From: Leptospiraceae bacterium
GTDB lineage: Bacteria > Spirochaetota > Leptospiria > Leptospirales > Leptospiraceae
DNA length: 64,000 nucleotides
Direction: 5' to 3'
Assembly: GCA_024233865.1 (NCBI GenBank)
Contig: JACKPA010000009.1
Span: 1 to 64,000 of the forward strand
This document shows, piece after piece, positions 63,480 to 64,000 of this stretch (positions are counted from its first letter, which is position 1; each line of letters opens with the position of its first letter). Below the pieces are notes generated by a model. The model did not search any database, had not been told where the DNA came from, and saw nothing but the letters and a program-made list of their open reading frames with translations. The translations under genes were made by a program, and so were the position numbers.

Positions 63480-64000
63480 TGAAACCCCGCAATATATATG
63501 CTGCTACTCCCTCTTTTTTTCCCTTGACGGTATAAACCTGCCTTTCACCTACTCGGATTTTTTCCGAAATAAGCGTAAAGGTTGCTTCTGAGAGTAAGCA
63601 CCCTTTTTTTGGAGCATTACTTTCTAATCTTTGTGCAATATTTACGTTATCTCCAATCATGGTATAGTCAAGTCTGTGCTTTTCGCTACCTATATTACCT
63701 AAAATGACTTCTCCCGAGTTAATTCCAATTCGAATCTGAAGAGCTTCATCGGATGTTTTATTTAACTCATCCAAAGTTTTTAGCATATCCCAAGCACTTT
63801 TTACGGCATATAAAGCGTCTGCTGCCTTGTCGCCTGTGTCAAACCTTGCTACGATTGCGTCTCCTATCATCTTGTCTATAATTGCATTGTTTTTTTGCAA
63901 AGCCTCTATAATGGAATCAAAAAACTTATTTAATAAATTAACAATCCATTCGGGAGTATGGTTTTCACACAATGTTGAAAAAGAAACAATATCGCTAAAC
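63472..64000 (-). CDS. Class III adenylate/guanylate cyclase, C-terminal part (5' end outside window)
   Basis: The frame is open to the window edge, reading FSDIVSFSTLCENHTPEWIV at its visible start; the Asp here is the first metal ligand. The rest is a full cyclase catalytic domain: IDKMIGDAIVARFD (second metal Asp), INSGEVILGNIGSEKHRLDYTMIGDNVNIAQRLES with the substrate-defining Asp and transition-state Asn. N-terminal sensor domains, if any, lie beyond 64000. Cotranscribed with cheA (8-base overlap), so cAMP and kinase signalling are coupled in one operon. Confidence 0.9.
   Translation of the reverse strand, partial: FSDIVSFSTLCENHTPEWIVNLLNKFFDSIIEALQKNNAIIDKMIGDAIVARFDTGDKAADALYAVKSAWDMLKTLDELNKTSDEALQIRIGINSGEVILGNIGSEKHRLDYTMIGDNVNIAQRLESNAPKKGCLLSEATFTLISEKIRVGERQVYTVKGKKEGVAAYILRGFNE

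Noticed and set aside
1..64000. CRISPR array, rRNA or tRNA genes
   Set aside because: No regularly spaced repeats and no cloverleaf or rRNA-like stretches were seen on either strand; the only repeat families are those listed.

Overview
The window is AT-rich (roughly one third G+C) and reads like the chromosome of a spirochaete close to Leptospira. The evidence is a Bat/aerotolerance operon, several short lipoproteins with relaxed lipoboxes (Asn or Ser before the Cys), a transglutaminase-DUF2126 giant protein, a TonB receptor next to a Cys-rich lipoprotein, and CheA, receptor and class III cyclase genes in one cluster. This placement is inference; no rRNA or tRNA gene is present to test it.

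Left part (1-20 kb): the end of a TonB-dependent receptor with a Cys-rich lipoprotein; a leftward set made of MTA phosphorylase, a receiver-like protein lacking its phospho-acceptor Asp, and two glycosyltransferase-fold proteins of the arsenosugar-associated families; then a leftward operon of three different dynamin-like GTPases, one with a membrane anchor and a coiled coil of about 340 residues. Next come a PHP phosphatase, the transglutaminase/DUF2126 protein, an OlsB-like N-acyltransferase, a broken tyrosine recombinase, two alpha/beta hydrolases and a run of small lipoproteins.

Accessory part (20-40.7 kb): small ORFs, a CMD-like protein and a cupin lipoprotein, then a restriction island (SNF2 helicase with a one-base frameshift, DUF4391 protein, Type III Mod, an antisense unknown, Type III Res, an endonuclease/exonuclease/phosphatase-family protein). 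The island is bracketed by two 76-bp direct repeats. Each repeat carries two 11-bp half-sites 20 bp apart, and a third copy of the half-site pair lies beside an AraC-family regulator gene. I read these as operators of that regulator. Two of its likely targets, a YcjY-like hydrolase and an aldo/keto reductase, survive only as remnants. Further right are a multi-TM chemoreceptor, a Uma2 nuclease, a SEFIR protein with a small membrane protein, a transposase scrap, and an FKBP-like ORF lying between two attC-like sites, which looks like a relic integron cassette.

Right part (40.7-64 kb) is mostly housekeeping: the Bat operon (MoxR, DUF58, short membrane protein, BatA, BatB fused to TPR), an alcohol-dehydrogenase-family gene with clearly higher G+C, egtB-egtD for ergothioneine, a cNMP/GGDEF protein, an RsbW-like ATPase, TrmL, an S1-domain protein coupled to a SurA-like lipoprotein, a STAS protein, a polyprenol/diacylglycerol kinase-like membrane protein, a DUF922 lipoprotein, and a leftward signalling cluster (cyclase, CheA, CheW, receptor). 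A palindromic repeat family occurs once at 16.3 kb and once, inverted, at 58.4 kb, both times just after a stop codon.
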